In this document: positions 50,028 to 59,463 of the stretch, piece after piece
Layout of the letters: the number at the start of each line of letters is the position of its first letter
How positions within the stretch are numbered: position 1 is the stretch's first letter
DNA from: Negativicutes bacterium
GTDB lineage: Bacteria > Bacillota_C > Negativicutes > Sporomusales_B > JARLHX01
Direction of reading: 5' to 3'
NCBI GenBank assembly: GCA_031292035.1
Contig: JARLHX010000375.1
Location: forward strand, 310,001 to 374,000
Length of the DNA stretch: 64,000 bases
The notes under the pieces: model-generated
What the model saw: only the letters and a program-made list of their open reading frames with translations
Told to the model about the DNA's origin: nothing
Database searches by the model: none
Position numbers and translations under genes: made by a program

Positions 50028-51127
50028 AAATACTGCCAGTCCTTATATACCGGCTGATACCCCCGTCCATAGAGCATCTCCGCCATTTCGGCCACACTGC
50101 GCTCGTCGGCGATCTCAAACTGAGCGGTACCGTTGGCTTCCTTTCGCCCACCGACCTCAGTTGATACCCCGCCCGACATTTTCGTCACCCCAAGCCGGAT
50201 CATATTATCCCTCAGCCCGGCCCGTTCCCGGGTGGACAGGGTAATGCCGCTGCGGGGCATGAACTGCCGAAAAGCTGTTACATATTGCACCAGGTTGGTA
50301 TCTGTGACCTCCACTGCGGGCTGATAACCGTCACCCAGATGGGGGCGCATCCGCGGCGGCGAAATGCTGACTTCCACATCAGGGAAGCGGCGCTGCAGAT
50401 AGTCGGCGTGAAGACCGGTGAAAAAGGCCTCGACGCGCCAGTCGGCCAGCCCCAGCAGGGCCCCGACATTCACGGCCCGCATCCCCGCCTGGCAGCCCCT
50501 CTCCGGCGCGTCCAGCCGGAAAAGATAGTTGCGTTTCGGTCCGGCTGGGTGAAGTTCGGCATAAATCTCGCGGTCATATGTTTCCTGATAGATGGTCAAC
50601 CCATCCACCCCGGCGACGATCAGTTCTCGATAGTCGTCCACGCTCAGGGGGTAAATCTCGATGCTGATCGAGGTAAAATACCTTTTCAGCACCTCGACAC
50701 ACTCGCGGATATAGGCGACTGACGACTGCTGCCGCGATTCACCGGTAAGAATGAGGATATGTTTGAGTCCGCTGGCAGCGATGATTTCGGCTTCGGCTGC
50801 CACCTCGACCGGCGAAAGTTTTTTCCGCGGCAAAATGTTATGGACCTGAAAACCGCAGTACACACAATGATTTTCGCAATAGTTAGCCAGGTAAAGCGGC
50901 GTAAACAGTTGCATTGTCCGGCCGAATTGCTGGACCGTCAGCCGGTTCGCCTTTTGGGCCATGGCTTCGAGATATGTCTCGGCCCTGGGCGACAGCAGGG
51001 TCAAATAATCCCAGGCTGTAAGCCGCTCCCGGGCGAGTGCTCCACAGATATCCTGCTCGGTGACCCTGTCAAAATAGCCTCTGAAATCAAAATTCCGGTA
51101 TTCTTCCAACTCCTGATCAAAGCTCAT
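50024..51127 (-). CDS. thiH: 2-iminoacetate synthase ThiH
   Basis: A 367-residue radical SAM enzyme. The cluster motif [10 protein letters not shown] (CX3CX2C) is near residue 86. It cleaves tyrosine to 2-iminoacetate (dehydroglycine) and p-cresol, feeding ThiG, and suits an anaerobe that lacks oxygen-dependent ThiO. ATG 51127 has AAAGGGATGATGG upstream. It lies between thiG and thiF. Confidence 0.95.
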   Translation of the reverse strand: MSFDQELEEYRNFDFRGYFDRVTEQDICGALARERLTAWDYLTLLSPRAETYLEAMAQKANRLTVQQFGRTMQLFTPLYLANYCENHCVYCGFQVHNILPRKKLSPVEVAAEAEIIAASGLKHILILTGESRQQSSVAYIRECVEVLKRYFTSISIEIYPLSVDDYRELIVAGVDGLTIYQETYDREIYAELHPAGPKRNYLFRLDAPERGCQAGMRAVNVGALLGLADWRVEAFFTGLHADYLQRRFPDVEVSISPPRMRPHLGDGYQPAVEVTDTNLVQYVTAFRQFMPRSGITLSTRERAGLRDNMIRLGVTKMSGGVSTEVGGRKEANGTAQFEIADERSVAEMAEMLYGRGYQPVYKDWQYL

Positions 51128-51155
51128 ACCATCATCCCTTTGAAATTAATCGGTG

Positions 51156-51926
51156 CTATGCGTGCAAGAAACCGGTAAGGGGGGAAGAGGCGCTGGCAAA
51201 CTGCTGCACCGCCCCCGGGCCGCCCAGAAACGCAATCCGGCCGGCCTCCACCGCCAGCCCGAACGCCCGGGCCATCGCTACCGGATCACCGGCAGTAGCC
51301 ACCGCCGTATTCACCAGCACCGCCGCAGCCCCCATTTCCATTGCTTCGGCGGCTTCCGACGGTCGGCCGATCCCGGCGTCGACAATGATCGGCAGCGGAA
51401 TCTCTTCAATCAGGATTCTCACCAGTTCCTTGGTTTTGATGCCCCGGTTGCTGCCGATCGGCGAGCCTAGCGGCATAATGGCCGCCGCCCCGGCCTCGGC
51501 CAACCGTTTGGCAGCCATCAGGTCCGGACTCATATACGGCAGGACGGTAAACCCTTCGGCCGCTAAAATGGCGGTGGCCTTGATGGTTTCCTGGTTGTCA
51601 GGCATAAGATAGCGGTTATCGGAAATGACTTCGATCTTTACCCAGGTGCCGCAGCCGGCTGCCTTGGCCAGCCGGGCGATGCGGACAGCCTCCTCGGCGT
51701 TCCGGGCCCCTGATGTATTGGGCATCAGGATGCAATGTTTCGGGATATAGCTGACAATGTTTTCCTCGGCATAGGCCAGATCGACCCGCCGCAAAGCGAC
51801 GGTAATAACCTCGGCCCCTGACGCCGCCACCACTTCGGGAATCATCTTGTTGGCGGCAAATTTTCCTGTCCCTAAAAACAGTCGGCTGGACAATTCCTGG
51901 TCACCAATTTTCAGCTTGTCTTGCAT
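51156..51926 (-). CDS. thiG: Thiazole synthase ThiG
   Basis: A 256-residue TIM-barrel enzyme. [20 protein letters not shown] is the N-terminal family mark, the Schiff-base Lys lies in WVKIEVI, and [15 protein letters not shown] binds phosphate. It makes the thiazole from DXP, dehydroglycine and ThiS thiocarboxylate. The ORF begins at GTG 51935, directly at the ribosome site, so ATG 51926, spaced from GGAGGAGG, is the start. Confidence 0.94.
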   Translation of the reverse strand: MQDKLKIGDQELSSRLFLGTGKFAANKMIPEVVAASGAEVITVALRRVDLAYAEENIVSYIPKHCILMPNTSGARNAEEAVRIARLAKAAGCGTWVKIEVISDNRYLMPDNQETIKATAILAAEGFTVLPYMSPDLMAAKRLAEAGAAAIMPLGSPIGSNRGIKTKELVRILIEEIPLPIIVDAGIGRPSEAAEAMEMGAAAVLVNTAVATAGDPVAMARAFGLAVEAGRIAFLGGPGAVQQFASASSPLTGFLHA

Positions 51927-51931
51927 ATGTT

Positions 51932-52132
51932 TCACCCTCCTCCGACAAATGCGATAATTTCCACTTTATCACCCGGCTTTAAGATGACTGACGCCCAGGC
52001 TTCTCTGGCGACAATAGCCAGATTACACTCGACGACAATCGTCTCCGGGTTTAGTCCGCGCTCGGCCACAAGCCCGGCAATGGTCAAACTGTTGTCTATT
52101 GCCATTGCCCTGCCGTTTAGCAAGAATTCCAA
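51932..52132 (-). CDS. thiS: Sulfur carrier protein ThiS
   Basis: A 66-residue ubiquitin-like protein beginning [10 protein letters not shown] and ending VGGG, the C-terminal Gly-Gly that is adenylated and thiocarboxylated. The start codon is TTG with AGGAGGGG upstream. It is the first gene of the operon, placed behind the TPP riboswitch. Confidence 0.93.
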   Translation of the reverse strand: MEFLLNGRAMAIDNSLTIAGLVAERGLNPETIVVECNLAIVAREAWASVILKPGDKVEIIAFVGGG

Positions 52133-52150
52133 ACACTACCCCTCCTTTAG

Positions 52151-52190
52151 GTAAAAAATAAATAAAGCACACCTCAGGAATAAGGTGCGC
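52151..52190 (-). terminator. Riboswitch expression-platform terminator
   Basis: GCGCACCT pairs with AGGTGTGC, followed on the minus strand by TTTATTTATTTTTT. It sits between the TPP aptamer and thiS, so TPP binding should end transcription early. Confidence 0.85.
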
Positions 52191-52197
52191 AATTATT

Positions 52198-52281
52198 CTT
52201 CCTACGCGGGCATTATCCCGATCAGGTTCAAAGGTAAGGCACTTACTTGCGCCACTCTCAGCCCATATATGAGCTCCCTTG
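52198..52281 (-). promoter_or_regulatory. TPP riboswitch (THI element)
   Basis: The minus strand carries the conserved aptamer cores GGGCTGAGA, then TTTGAACCTGATCGGGATAA, TGCCCGCGTAGGAA. Order and spacing match the thiamine diphosphate riboswitch. It precedes thiSGHFE. Confidence 0.95.
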
Positions 52282-52344
52282 TATCATTATTCAATTATGC
52301 CATCAGTTTACAGCTATTTCAGCCGACAGTCAACCTTTTTTTCC

Positions 52345-53046
52345 CTATTCCACCAACAAAATCCGGCCGCAGTTGTCGCAATAAACCGTCACCGTGACGG
52401 CCAATGCCGTCTGATTGGTCGGAATGCTCATCCGGCAGCCGCCACAGATGCCTTTATCCACTCTGGCCACCGGCAGCGGCGTTCTCCTGGCAAGGTCCCG
52501 AAATCGCTGCAGCAGCCCCGGCTCCACCTGGCTGGCAAGCTGGCTGAGCTCACTTTCCATCGCCGTCAGTCGAGCATCAAAATCGGCCAGAGCATGGGTG
52601 ATCAACTGTTGTTTTTCTGCATGCAGCCGCTTTTTTTGCTGCACTGCGGCTTCGTCGCCGGCAACCTTGGCTGCGATTTTCTCGCAAGCTTCGATATTGG
52701 CATAGGTTTGATTTTCCAGGCTGGCAATATCTTGGCGCATTTTGTCGCAATTCTCTTTGACCTGCTCCAGTTCCTTGAGATTGGTTATCTCTCCGCCATA
52801 CAGTTTGGCTTCCACCTCCTGACAATGTTTGGCGTCGGCGGCGAGAGCGGCTTCCTGCTGAGAGCAGACCCGCTCCAGCTGCATTTTTGCTTCCTTTTCC
52901 GCCGCAATGGTTTGCGTCAAAAGCCTCACTTCCTGCCAAAGCTGACGCACCTCATCCGAATTAACCTTCGCTTTTTGTAGTGAGAGCGCATTTTTTTGCT
53001 GTTCCATCTGCTGCATCTGAAATAAGATCTTCAATTGCTCTTTCAT
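52345..53046 (-). CDS. C4-type zinc ribbon coiled-coil protein
   Basis: A 233-residue protein. Residues 1-170 are a long coiled coil; the C-terminal part has CGGCRMSIPT and CDNCGRILL, which together bind zinc. It belongs to the conserved family next to nif3 in Firmicutes, thought to bind nucleic acid. ATG 53046 follows AAGGAGG. It lies after nif3 and trmK in the usual order. Confidence 0.88.
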   Translation of the reverse strand: MKEQLKILFQMQQMEQQKNALSLQKAKVNSDEVRQLWQEVRLLTQTIAAEKEAKMQLERVCSQQEAALAADAKHCQEVEAKLYGGEITNLKELEQVKENCDKMRQDIASLENQTYANIEACEKIAAKVAGDEAAVQQKKRLHAEKQQLITHALADFDARLTAMESELSQLASQVEPGLLQRFRDLARRTPLPVARVDKGICGGCRMSIPTNQTALAVTVTVYCDNCGRILLVE

Positions 53047-53085
53047 ACCCCAGGCCCTCCTTCACTTCATACGCCATAATAAGAA

Positions 53086-53111
53086 AAGACAGGTCCAAAA
53101 TCACCTGTCTT
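53086..53111 (-). terminator. Hairpin terminator after nif3
   Basis: AAGACAGGT and ACCTGTCTT form a 9-bp stem followed on the minus strand by TTCTTATT. It begins at the nif3 stop and may be leaky, as the zinc-ribbon gene follows. Confidence 0.65.
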
Positions 53112-54235
53112 CAATAAACCTGAAACACGTCTTTACTCAAAATATCGGTATTAATCGTTACCGACCAGTCTCCCCGGGCCGCACAATCTTTAAGATAAGA
53201 GGCAATACCATCCACTGCCGGACGCTCTGTAGCAAAATGACCGGCGTCGATAACCGCCAGCCCCATTTGCTGCGCCGCCTGGGCCTCGTGGTATTTCACG
53301 TCCCCGGTAACCAGCACATCGGCGCCGGCTGCCGCCGCCTGCGAGATGACCGAAGCGCCGGCCCCGCCGCACACTGCGACAATCTTCACCAGACGCCGAC
53401 TATCCCCCACAGCCCTGACATGGTCGGCCTGCAGCGCTATTTTTACTTTTGCGGCAAACTCGCCAAAAGTCATCGTCTCAGCCAGTTCACCCAGTCGCCC
53501 CAGCCCGGTGGCAGGGCTCTGATTCTCAAGGGGATATAAATCATAGGCCACTTCTTCATAAGGATGGGCCTGAAGCATGGCTCCTACCACCTTCCGACTG
53601 AGGGTCGCAGGCAAAATGGTCTCCAAGCGAATTTCCGGGGCATATTCGAGTTTCCCCTGCTGGCCGGTAAATGGACTGGTTCCCGGCAACGGCAAAAAGG
53701 TTCCCGTGCCGGTGGTTTGAAAGGTACAGTCACTGTAGTTGCCGATATGGCCGGCACCGGCGCCGGTGATGGCTGCCCGCACCTCTTCGCTGTGGCTTGC
53801 GGGAACGAAAACTACCAGTTTTAACAGTTTTTCCTGTTGACTCACCACTAGCGGTCGTTTGCCACGGAGACCCAGCCGATCAGCCAGGACGTCATTCACC
53901 CCTTTGGCTGCGGCATCCAAATTGGTATGCACCGCCAGGAGGGCGATATCGGCTTTGATCAGACTAGCCAGCGTTCTGCCTAAGGGCTGATCGGTGCGAA
54001 TGCTGGTCAGAGGCTCAAAAATAAGCGGATGATGGGCAATAATCATGTCCACACCCTCGTTCGTAGCCCGTAGCGCCAACTCAGGCGTCACATCAAGGGC
54101 CACCAATATTTTGTTTATCGCCTGATCGGCGCAGCCAACCAACAGCCCCACATTGTCCCAACTTTCCGCCAGATGTAGTGGTGCCAGTTCATGGACTGCG
54201 TCGATAATGGTCTGACATTTTACAGACATGCCCAT
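53111..54235 (-). CDS. Nif3-like dinuclear metal center protein
   Basis: A 374-residue protein of the YqfO/Nif3 family with the inserted PII-like domain in the middle (about 130-225). Metal-ligand segments are IIAHHPLIF, AVHTNLDAA and DAGHFATERPA. It forms hexameric rings; GTP cyclohydrolase I type 2 names are often attached, but function is unsettled. The start is ATG 54235 or ATG 54229 behind GGAGG. It overlaps the trmK end by 16 bp. Confidence 0.9.
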   Translation of the reverse strand: MGMSVKCQTIIDAVHELAPLHLAESWDNVGLLVGCADQAINKILVALDVTPELALRATNEGVDMIIAHHPLIFEPLTSIRTDQPLGRTLASLIKADIALLAVHTNLDAAAKGVNDVLADRLGLRGKRPLVVSQQEKLLKLVVFVPASHSEEVRAAITGAGAGHIGNYSDCTFQTTGTGTFLPLPGTSPFTGQQGKLEYAPEIRLETILPATLSRKVVGAMLQAHPYEEVAYDLYPLENQSPATGLGRLGELAETMTFGEFAAKVKIALQADHVRAVGDSRRLVKIVAVCGGAGASVISQAAAAGADVLVTGDVKYHEAQAAQQMGLAVIDAGHFATERPAVDGIASYLKDCAARGDWSVTINTDILSKDVFQVY

Positions 54236-54909
54236 TTTTCCTCCAGCAGGAGAATTTGTTCGCAATATTCGCGGTACCGCGGCGAATTCAACGCACAGGC
54301 GCTATCGGCCATTTCGGCCACCACCCGCTTCAGTTGCCCGATCATCCCTGCCAAATGGTCCTTCAGCAGCGGATGACGACAAGCCCAAAGCAGCGGTCCG
54401 ATATCGTAGAGAACCGGTTCGACTTCACCGGATAGGCCCTGTTCCGCGGCGATAATTTCGTAAATCCGTCCGTCTTCCTCAACCAAATTCTCATCAACCA
54501 AGTGCCAGCCATTGGCAACCAGCCAGCGGCGAACCGCTCCGGCAGCCAGCATCGGCTGGAGAACCAGGCGCGACAACGACCGGGTCACATCCGGCCGGTC
54601 GCTGAGAATGCCAATCATCGTAGGGCCGCCCATGCCGGCGATAATCGCTGTGTCTGCCTCACCGGGCGATAGCACCGCCAGACCGTCCCCCAGGCGAACC
54701 GAAATCTGCTCATCCAGACCCATGCGGCCGATTGCGGCCAGGGCCGACTGATAAGGGCCATGATGTACATCTCCGGCCACGGCGCTGGTGATGACTCCTG
54801 AGGTCACCAAGTGGATGGGCAGATAGGCGTGATCTGTACCAATATCGGCCACACGACTGCCTGCCGGTATCATGGCGGCAATCGCGGCCATTCTGCTGCC
54901 GAGTTTCAC
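54220..54909 (-). CDS. trmK: tRNA (adenine(22)-N(1))-methyltransferase TrmK
   Basis: A 229-residue SAM-dependent methyltransferase. SAM motif I is VADIGTDHAYLPIHLV and DTAIIAGMGGPTM the catalytic region. It methylates N1 of A22 in tRNA. The start is GTG 54909 with GGGGGAT upstream. It is commonly next to rpoD and nif3; here a 6-kb catabolic segment and tRNAs lie between it and rpoD. Confidence 0.92.
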   Translation of the reverse strand: MKLGSRMAAIAAMIPAGSRVADIGTDHAYLPIHLVTSGVITSAVAGDVHHGPYQSALAAIGRMGLDEQISVRLGDGLAVLSPGEADTAIIAGMGGPTMIGILSDRPDVTRSLSRLVLQPMLAAGAVRRWLVANGWHLVDENLVEEDGRIYEIIAAEQGLSGEVEPVLYDIGPLLWACRHPLLKDHLAGMIGQLKRVVAEMADSACALNSPRYREYCEQILLLEEKWACL

Positions 54910-54964
54910 GAATCCATCCCCCTTGGGAGTTAGTATTCGCCTGATGCCGGCAAAATCCTCTCAG

Positions 54965-55513
54965 TCATCCCCCCAGCGTAAAGCGGTGAATCGGAGTATA
55001 AATGCGGCGCCGGTCTCGCTCCTCGCTCAAGATAAGGGCAAATTCCGCAACTCTAAATACAGCCCGATCACCCAGCCGGTCGCCCCAAGAAGACGCTGGT
55101 TCTGTCAGTTCCACATCCTGGGCCAGCGTAATATGAGGCCGCCACGGCCGCTGCTCCGGCTCAAACCCTGCTGTGGAAGCCGCTAGTTCCACGCTGGCCT
55201 GCAAGCCCCTCAGAGAGGCAATCTCGCCGCCTACGGCGATCCATATCACCCTGACCGGATTACCCTGCCCGAACTGCCCCAGTTTGCCCAGCTCTAACGA
55301 GAATGGCAGTAGGCCTTTGGCTGCATCAGCCAAAACATCAGTCAGGTCGGGAACTCTCTCGGCGGCGACTTCACCCAGGAACTTGAGGGTCAGATGAAAA
55401 TTGTCCCAGTGTTTGAAGCGGCCCCTTTTGCTGAGAGCGCGCAGCCGACTCTGGCACTCTGCCAGCGCCCGCAGTATCTGCGGCGGAAATTCAACACCAA
55501 TAAATAAACGCAT
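54965..55513 (-). CDS. thpR: RNA 2',3'-cyclic phosphodiesterase ThpR
   Basis: A 182-residue 2H phosphoesterase. The two HxTx motifs are HLTLKFLG and HITLAQD. It opens 2',3'-cyclic phosphates of RNA. ATG 55513 follows GGAGG. It lies upstream of trmK by about 55 bp and may share its transcript. Confidence 0.92.
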   Translation of the reverse strand: MRLFIGVEFPPQILRALAECQSRLRALSKRGRFKHWDNFHLTLKFLGEVAAERVPDLTDVLADAAKGLLPFSLELGKLGQFGQGNPVRVIWIAVGGEIASLRGLQASVELAASTAGFEPEQRPWRPHITLAQDVELTEPASSWGDRLGDRAVFRVAEFALILSEERDRRRIYTPIHRFTLGG

Positions 55514-55651
55514 CCTGCCTCCAGCGACCCTTTTGATCTACCGTTTGACAGTAACTCTCCGTTTTCCTATTATTTTCTTTATCAATAATTAATTTATCCC
55601 GATCTTTACAATAAACTCACAAATCTCCAACTTCTATACGCCATCGATAGA

Positions 55652-55679
55652 AAAAGCGGAAGGCTCACCTTCCGCTTTT
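55652..55679 (-). terminator. Terminator of the transporter/amidohydrolase operon
   Basis: AAAAGCGGAAGG and CCTTCCGCTTTT form a 12-bp perfect stem with a 4-nt loop, followed on the minus strand by TCTATCG. Confidence 0.85.
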
Positions 55680-55687
55680 GTGCTGCA

Positions 55688-56443
55688 CTACTTTAAATTT
55701 AATATACGGGCGGCGTTGCCTCCCATGACCAATTCGCGGGTACGAGAGTCGAAGTCTTTCAAAATGGCCTCAAAAACGGCGACATCGGTATAGCCGAGTG
55801 TAAAGGGAACATCGCTGGCAAAAAGAACCCGCTCCGGTCCCAGTTCTTTGATTGCTTTGACGATGGCCTTGGGGTTGCACTCGCTGGCGGCGGGATAAAT
55901 GTTGGGGCATTCTTTGCAAACCTGGATGGCGGCGTCGTGCAATCCCTGCATGCCACCCATATGAACCATGACGATAGTCAGCTCAGGGAACATTTTGGCA
56001 ATTTTGCCGACAATGAACGGATGGCTGAAGACCGGGTCTTTGTGGCCTGAGTGGAGCGCCAGCACCAATTTCTTCTCGGCAATTCTGCTAATAAGCGGCA
56101 GGGTCAGCACCGGATCGTCGATATAATATTGATCGCGCCCGCCGTTGATTTTCACTCCCTTGAACCCATATTCATCGATACACAGGTTCAGTTCGTTCAT
56201 TGCCTCTTCTGTTCCCAGCCGGGGATTGACCGCCCCGAAAGGAATAATCCGGTCCGGATATTTCTTGGATGCTTCCCATACGGCGCGATTGTCGGCACTG
56301 AGCTGGCGGGTGTAGGTGACCATCGGCCAGGCCACCGCCTGATCAATCCCGGCTTTGTCCATGATTTTTAAGAGTTCCTCGGCGGTAACAGCGACGTTTT
56401 CTTTTTTTGCGGCAATATGGGTATCAAAATCGATTATTTTCAT
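55688..56443 (-). CDS. Amidohydrolase family (Amidohydro_2) protein
   Basis: A 251-residue TIM-barrel metal hydrolase or decarboxylase of the ACMSD-like group. Candidate ligands are FDTHI at the N-terminus, LALHSGH, MVHMGGMQG and the Asp in FASDVPF. The usual HxH near the N-terminus is only TH-I, so one ligand differs. ATG 56443 follows GGGGAG. As the last gene of the transporter operon it probably acts on the imported acid or its lactone; substrate unknown. Confidence 0.85.
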   Translation of the reverse strand: MKIIDFDTHIAAKKENVAVTAEELLKIMDKAGIDQAVAWPMVTYTRQLSADNRAVWEASKKYPDRIIPFGAVNPRLGTEEAMNELNLCIDEYGFKGVKINGGRDQYYIDDPVLTLPLISRIAEKKLVLALHSGHKDPVFSHPFIVGKIAKMFPELTIVMVHMGGMQGLHDAAIQVCKECPNIYPAASECNPKAIVKAIKELGPERVLFASDVPFTLGYTDVAVFEAILKDFDSRTRELVMGGNAARILNLK

Positions 56444-56492
56444 TCTTTTCTCCCCCTACTATTTATATCGGTTTTTTATAATGATTATCTTA

Positions 56493-57614
56493 CTAGCCTT
56501 CCCGGAAGAGGATGCACACCGGACTGCCGGTATTCACAACAAGTCCGGTCGGACTTAGTTTGCCGATCTCCGGGTCCGCCCGGAAAGCAACGATCGAATC
56601 AGAATCCTGGTTGGCGACATAAAAAACCTTGCCTGCCGGATCAAAGGTAATGAATCGCGGTGTCTTCCCCTGACTTGGCTCCCAGCCGACGACGGTGAGC
56701 ATTCCGGTCGCCTGATTGATCGCATAGGCGACAATACTGTCATGTCCCCGGTTCGAACAATAAACAAACCGCCCGGACGGTGAAACGACGATTTCGGCGG
56801 ACTTGTTTTTACCTGCAAAGTCGGCCGGCACTGTCGAGACTTCCTGCAAGGATTCGAAACCGCCGTGCTGCTCATCAAACCGATAAGCGGTCACACTGGC
56901 ATGTACCTCATTATTGACATAGACAAAAGGTTTGCCGGGGTGAAAGTCCACATGACGGGGGCAGGCTCCCGGCCGGGAGACAGCTGCCGGAGGATCATTA
57001 GCAATCAATTTGCCCTTTTCGGCGTCAAACCGGTAGACAAAAACCCGGTCAAGTCCCTTATCCGGAATAATGATGAAGCGGCCACTGGGATGAAACGGAT
57101 TGTGATGCGGATGGGCAAAAGGCTGTTCCACCTTGTTCGGTCCCGGGGTGCCTGGCAGGGCGACAAGATCACAAAAAGGCGCCAGTGACCCATCAGGGTT
57201 GCGAGGGAAAACCGCCATCACACCAGAACCGTAATTGGCGGTGACGATAAAACGATTGGTCGGGTCTACCGCTAAGTGCACCCCATTCTTGCCACCGAGG
57301 GGTTGGCGGTTTAAAAAGCTCAGCATGCCGGTCTCATCGTCGATTTTAAAGGCGGTAATATGGTCTTCGTCGCCATGCACCGAATAAAGAAATTGCCGCG
57401 TTTGATCGAATGCCAGGAAGGACGGGTTTACGAGATCCTTTAGGATCTGAACAAGTGTCCACTGCCCTGACGCCGGATCGACCTGATATACACTGATGCC
57501 CTCCCCGTGCCCCTGCCGCTCCGATGCGGTATAGCTTCCGACATAGGCCAAAAGCCGCTTGCCCTTTGCCGACAGATCACCGGCAGCCGCCGGGCCAGTT
57601 GTTGCTAAAGCCAT
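56493..57614 (-). CDS. Lactonase family beta-propeller protein
   Basis: A 373-residue seven-bladed beta-propeller of the 6-phosphogluconolactonase (YbhE/YkgB) family. Repeated blade motifs include VDPTNRFIVTANYGSGVMAVF, HPSGRFIIIPDKG and SPSGRFVYCSNRGHDSI. It opens sugar or related lactones. ATG 57614 follows GGGAGGAG. It lies between the transporter and amidohydrolase genes; no pentose-phosphate genes are near, so a catabolic lactone is more likely than 6-phosphogluconolactone. Confidence 0.88.
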   Translation of the reverse strand: MALATTGPAAAGDLSAKGKRLLAYVGSYTASERQGHGEGISVYQVDPASGQWTLVQILKDLVNPSFLAFDQTRQFLYSVHGDEDHITAFKIDDETGMLSFLNRQPLGGKNGVHLAVDPTNRFIVTANYGSGVMAVFPRNPDGSLAPFCDLVALPGTPGPNKVEQPFAHPHHNPFHPSGRFIIIPDKGLDRVFVYRFDAEKGKLIANDPPAAVSRPGACPRHVDFHPGKPFVYVNNEVHASVTAYRFDEQHGGFESLQEVSTVPADFAGKNKSAEIVVSPSGRFVYCSNRGHDSIVAYAINQATGMLTVVGWEPSQGKTPRFITFDPAGKVFYVANQDSDSIVAFRADPEIGKLSPTGLVVNTGSPVCILFREG

Positions 57615-57675
57615 AATTACTCCTCCCGGTTATAGTCTGAATCCTACTGCAGTTTGGCGGTGCCGCGCTTACTAC

Positions 57676-59076
57676 TCACCACAGACCGAGGAATTTCCAC
57701 CACGCGCCGCCGATAACCAGATAAATAAAGATATACAGGATCGAAACCAGAAAGCCCAGCTTCCACCAGGTTTTCAGATCGACATAGCCTGCCCCGAAGT
57801 AAAGGGGAGCAGGTGCCGTGCCATAGTGGGTCAATACGGCGCAAATGCTCGACATATACGCCAGCGTCAAAGCGATATAATATTTCGGCACCCCAGCGGT
57901 GGCAGCCACCACGATCAGGCCGGTATACAGGGCAACAGCGTGGGAAGTCATACCGGCAAAAGCATACGATGAGTAAAAATAGATCACCACAACAAGGATC
58001 AGCGATAAGTACCAGGGCACTCCCACAAGATAGGCAGCCACCCCTTTGGCGAACCAGGCAATAAAACCGAACTTGACAAGGAAATCAGCCAGGCCGATGA
58101 TGCCCCCCAACCAGATGAATACATCCCAGGCGCCCTTTTCTTCCAGGGCGTCCTGCCAATCGATGATGCGGGCCATCAGCATGACGCTCAATCCAAGCAG
58201 CCCTACCAGGGTGGCGTCAATTTTTGTATAAATGGCAGTAGCCCACAGGACAAGAACGCTCAAAAAGATGCCGATCAGGATAATTTCATTGCGGGTAATC
58301 GGTCCCATCTTGGCTAGCTCTTCCCCCGCGATGGCTTTGGCTTCCGGCGTTTTCTTCAATTCAGGCGGATAGTAATAATAGAGAAACAGCGGAATAGCGA
58401 TCAGCGAAACCATGCCTGGGACAATGCCGGCCACAGCCCAAAGGCCCCAGCTGATCTCTATACCCAGAGCCTTTAGGGCCATCTCAGCCAGCAGCACATT
58501 GGCCACCATCGCTGTCATAAACATTCCCGAAGTCACACAGCCTGTAAAATACGAGCACATGATGAGGAAAGATCCGATACGTCTGGCAGTCGGCCCGGGA
58601 TGCGAGTCGAAAGAGACGATCAGACTTTTGACGATAGGAAACATGATTCCCCCCGTCCTGGCAGTGTTGGACGGCAGGGCCGGCGATATGATCAAATCGT
58701 TGGCTGCCAATACATAGGCCAGTTTGAGGGTGCTATCACCAAAAGCACGCGTCAGCAGCAGGGCAATCCTTCGGCCCAGACCGGTCTTAAGAAAGCCGCG
58801 GGCAAATAAAAAAGCGATAAAGACCAGCCAAATAGTTGGGTTGCCCCAGGCGGCTAGGGCGTCCTTCAAGGGAAACAATTTGACGGTAATGCCAAACACC
58901 GTGCTGATCAATATGACGGCAGCCATCGGCAGCGGATGAAGAACAAGTCCTAAAACAGTGCCGAAAAACAAAGCAAAATAATGCCACGCTGTAACCGTCA
59001 ATCCATCAGGTACCGGCAAAAACCACAACAATGCAGATGATCCCATACAAATGATCCCTTTAGTAAGATTACTCAT
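57676..59076 (-). CDS. DASS/SLC13 family anion transporter
   Basis: A 466-residue membrane carrier with about 12 hydrophobic segments. Family marks are the SNT-type motif (SPALPSNTARTGG) in the first half and the ALTHYGTAPAPLYFGAGYVD segment in the second, which form the substrate/Na+ site of dicarboxylate or sulfate transporters. The start is ATG 59076 with AGGGGGAG upstream. It is the first gene of the operon, about 95 bp from a sigma-54 promoter. The substrate is likely a carboxylate. Confidence 0.9.
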   Translation of the reverse strand: MSNLTKGIICMGSSALLWFLPVPDGLTVTAWHYFALFFGTVLGLVLHPLPMAAVILISTVFGITVKLFPLKDALAAWGNPTIWLVFIAFLFARGFLKTGLGRRIALLLTRAFGDSTLKLAYVLAANDLIISPALPSNTARTGGIMFPIVKSLIVSFDSHPGPTARRIGSFLIMCSYFTGCVTSGMFMTAMVANVLLAEMALKALGIEISWGLWAVAGIVPGMVSLIAIPLFLYYYYPPELKKTPEAKAIAGEELAKMGPITRNEIILIGIFLSVLVLWATAIYTKIDATLVGLLGLSVMLMARIIDWQDALEEKGAWDVFIWLGGIIGLADFLVKFGFIAWFAKGVAAYLVGVPWYLSLILVVVIYFYSSYAFAGMTSHAVALYTGLIVVAATAGVPKYYIALTLAYMSSICAVLTHYGTAPAPLYFGAGYVDLKTWWKLGFLVSILYIFIYLVIGGAWWKFLGLW

Positions 59077-59170
59077 TTTTCTCCCCCTTTCATTTAATAA
59101 CGGCGGCGAATCCAGTCCTTGTCCCTCGCTCATTCTTTTTAAGACTCCCCGCTTATTGAAATATATATTA

Positions 59171-59186
59171 AGCAATTATCATGCCA
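59171..59186 (-). promoter_or_regulatory. Sigma-54 promoter of the transporter operon
   Basis: The minus strand reads TGGCATGATAATTGCT, with correct -24/-12 spacing, facing the transporter gene. The adjacent PrpR-type activator is the likely partner. Confidence 0.8.
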
Positions 59187-59421
59187 TGGCTTTCTGAAAT
59201 TTTTTCTGGTTGACGGATCACTGGCCAAATTCCCCGAAAAGCTTCGTATTCCGGCTTATATGTCCAAAACAGCTGATCGATCTATATCCTAAAAAATTTT
59301 CCCTGCTGGCAGACCTTTACCCTCGATAACTCTTCCGTCCTCCTTATTCTCCCAGACATATTGCAGGTTTCAGACGCGAATTTTCCTATTCGTAGAAGGA
59401 CCATGACCGAGAGATGACAAA

Positions 59422-59450
59422 ACACCATGCTGCAAAAAGCAACATAGTGT
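59422..59450 (-). terminator. Terminator of the PrpR-type regulator gene
   Basis: On the minus strand ACACTATGTTGC pairs with GCAGCATGGTGT (two wobble pairs) around TTTTT, followed by TTTTG. Confidence 0.65.
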
Positions 59451-59463
59451 TCGACCGTTCGTT

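Larger units (their letters stand above)
59077..59463. other. Regulatory region of the transporter operon
   Basis: No gene is seen. It contains the sigma-54 promoter (59171-59186) and the prpR-like terminator (59422-59450). TTTCTGAAATTTTTTCTGG just upstream of the promoter resembles the repeat beside the promoter at 152-167. Confidence 0.6.
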
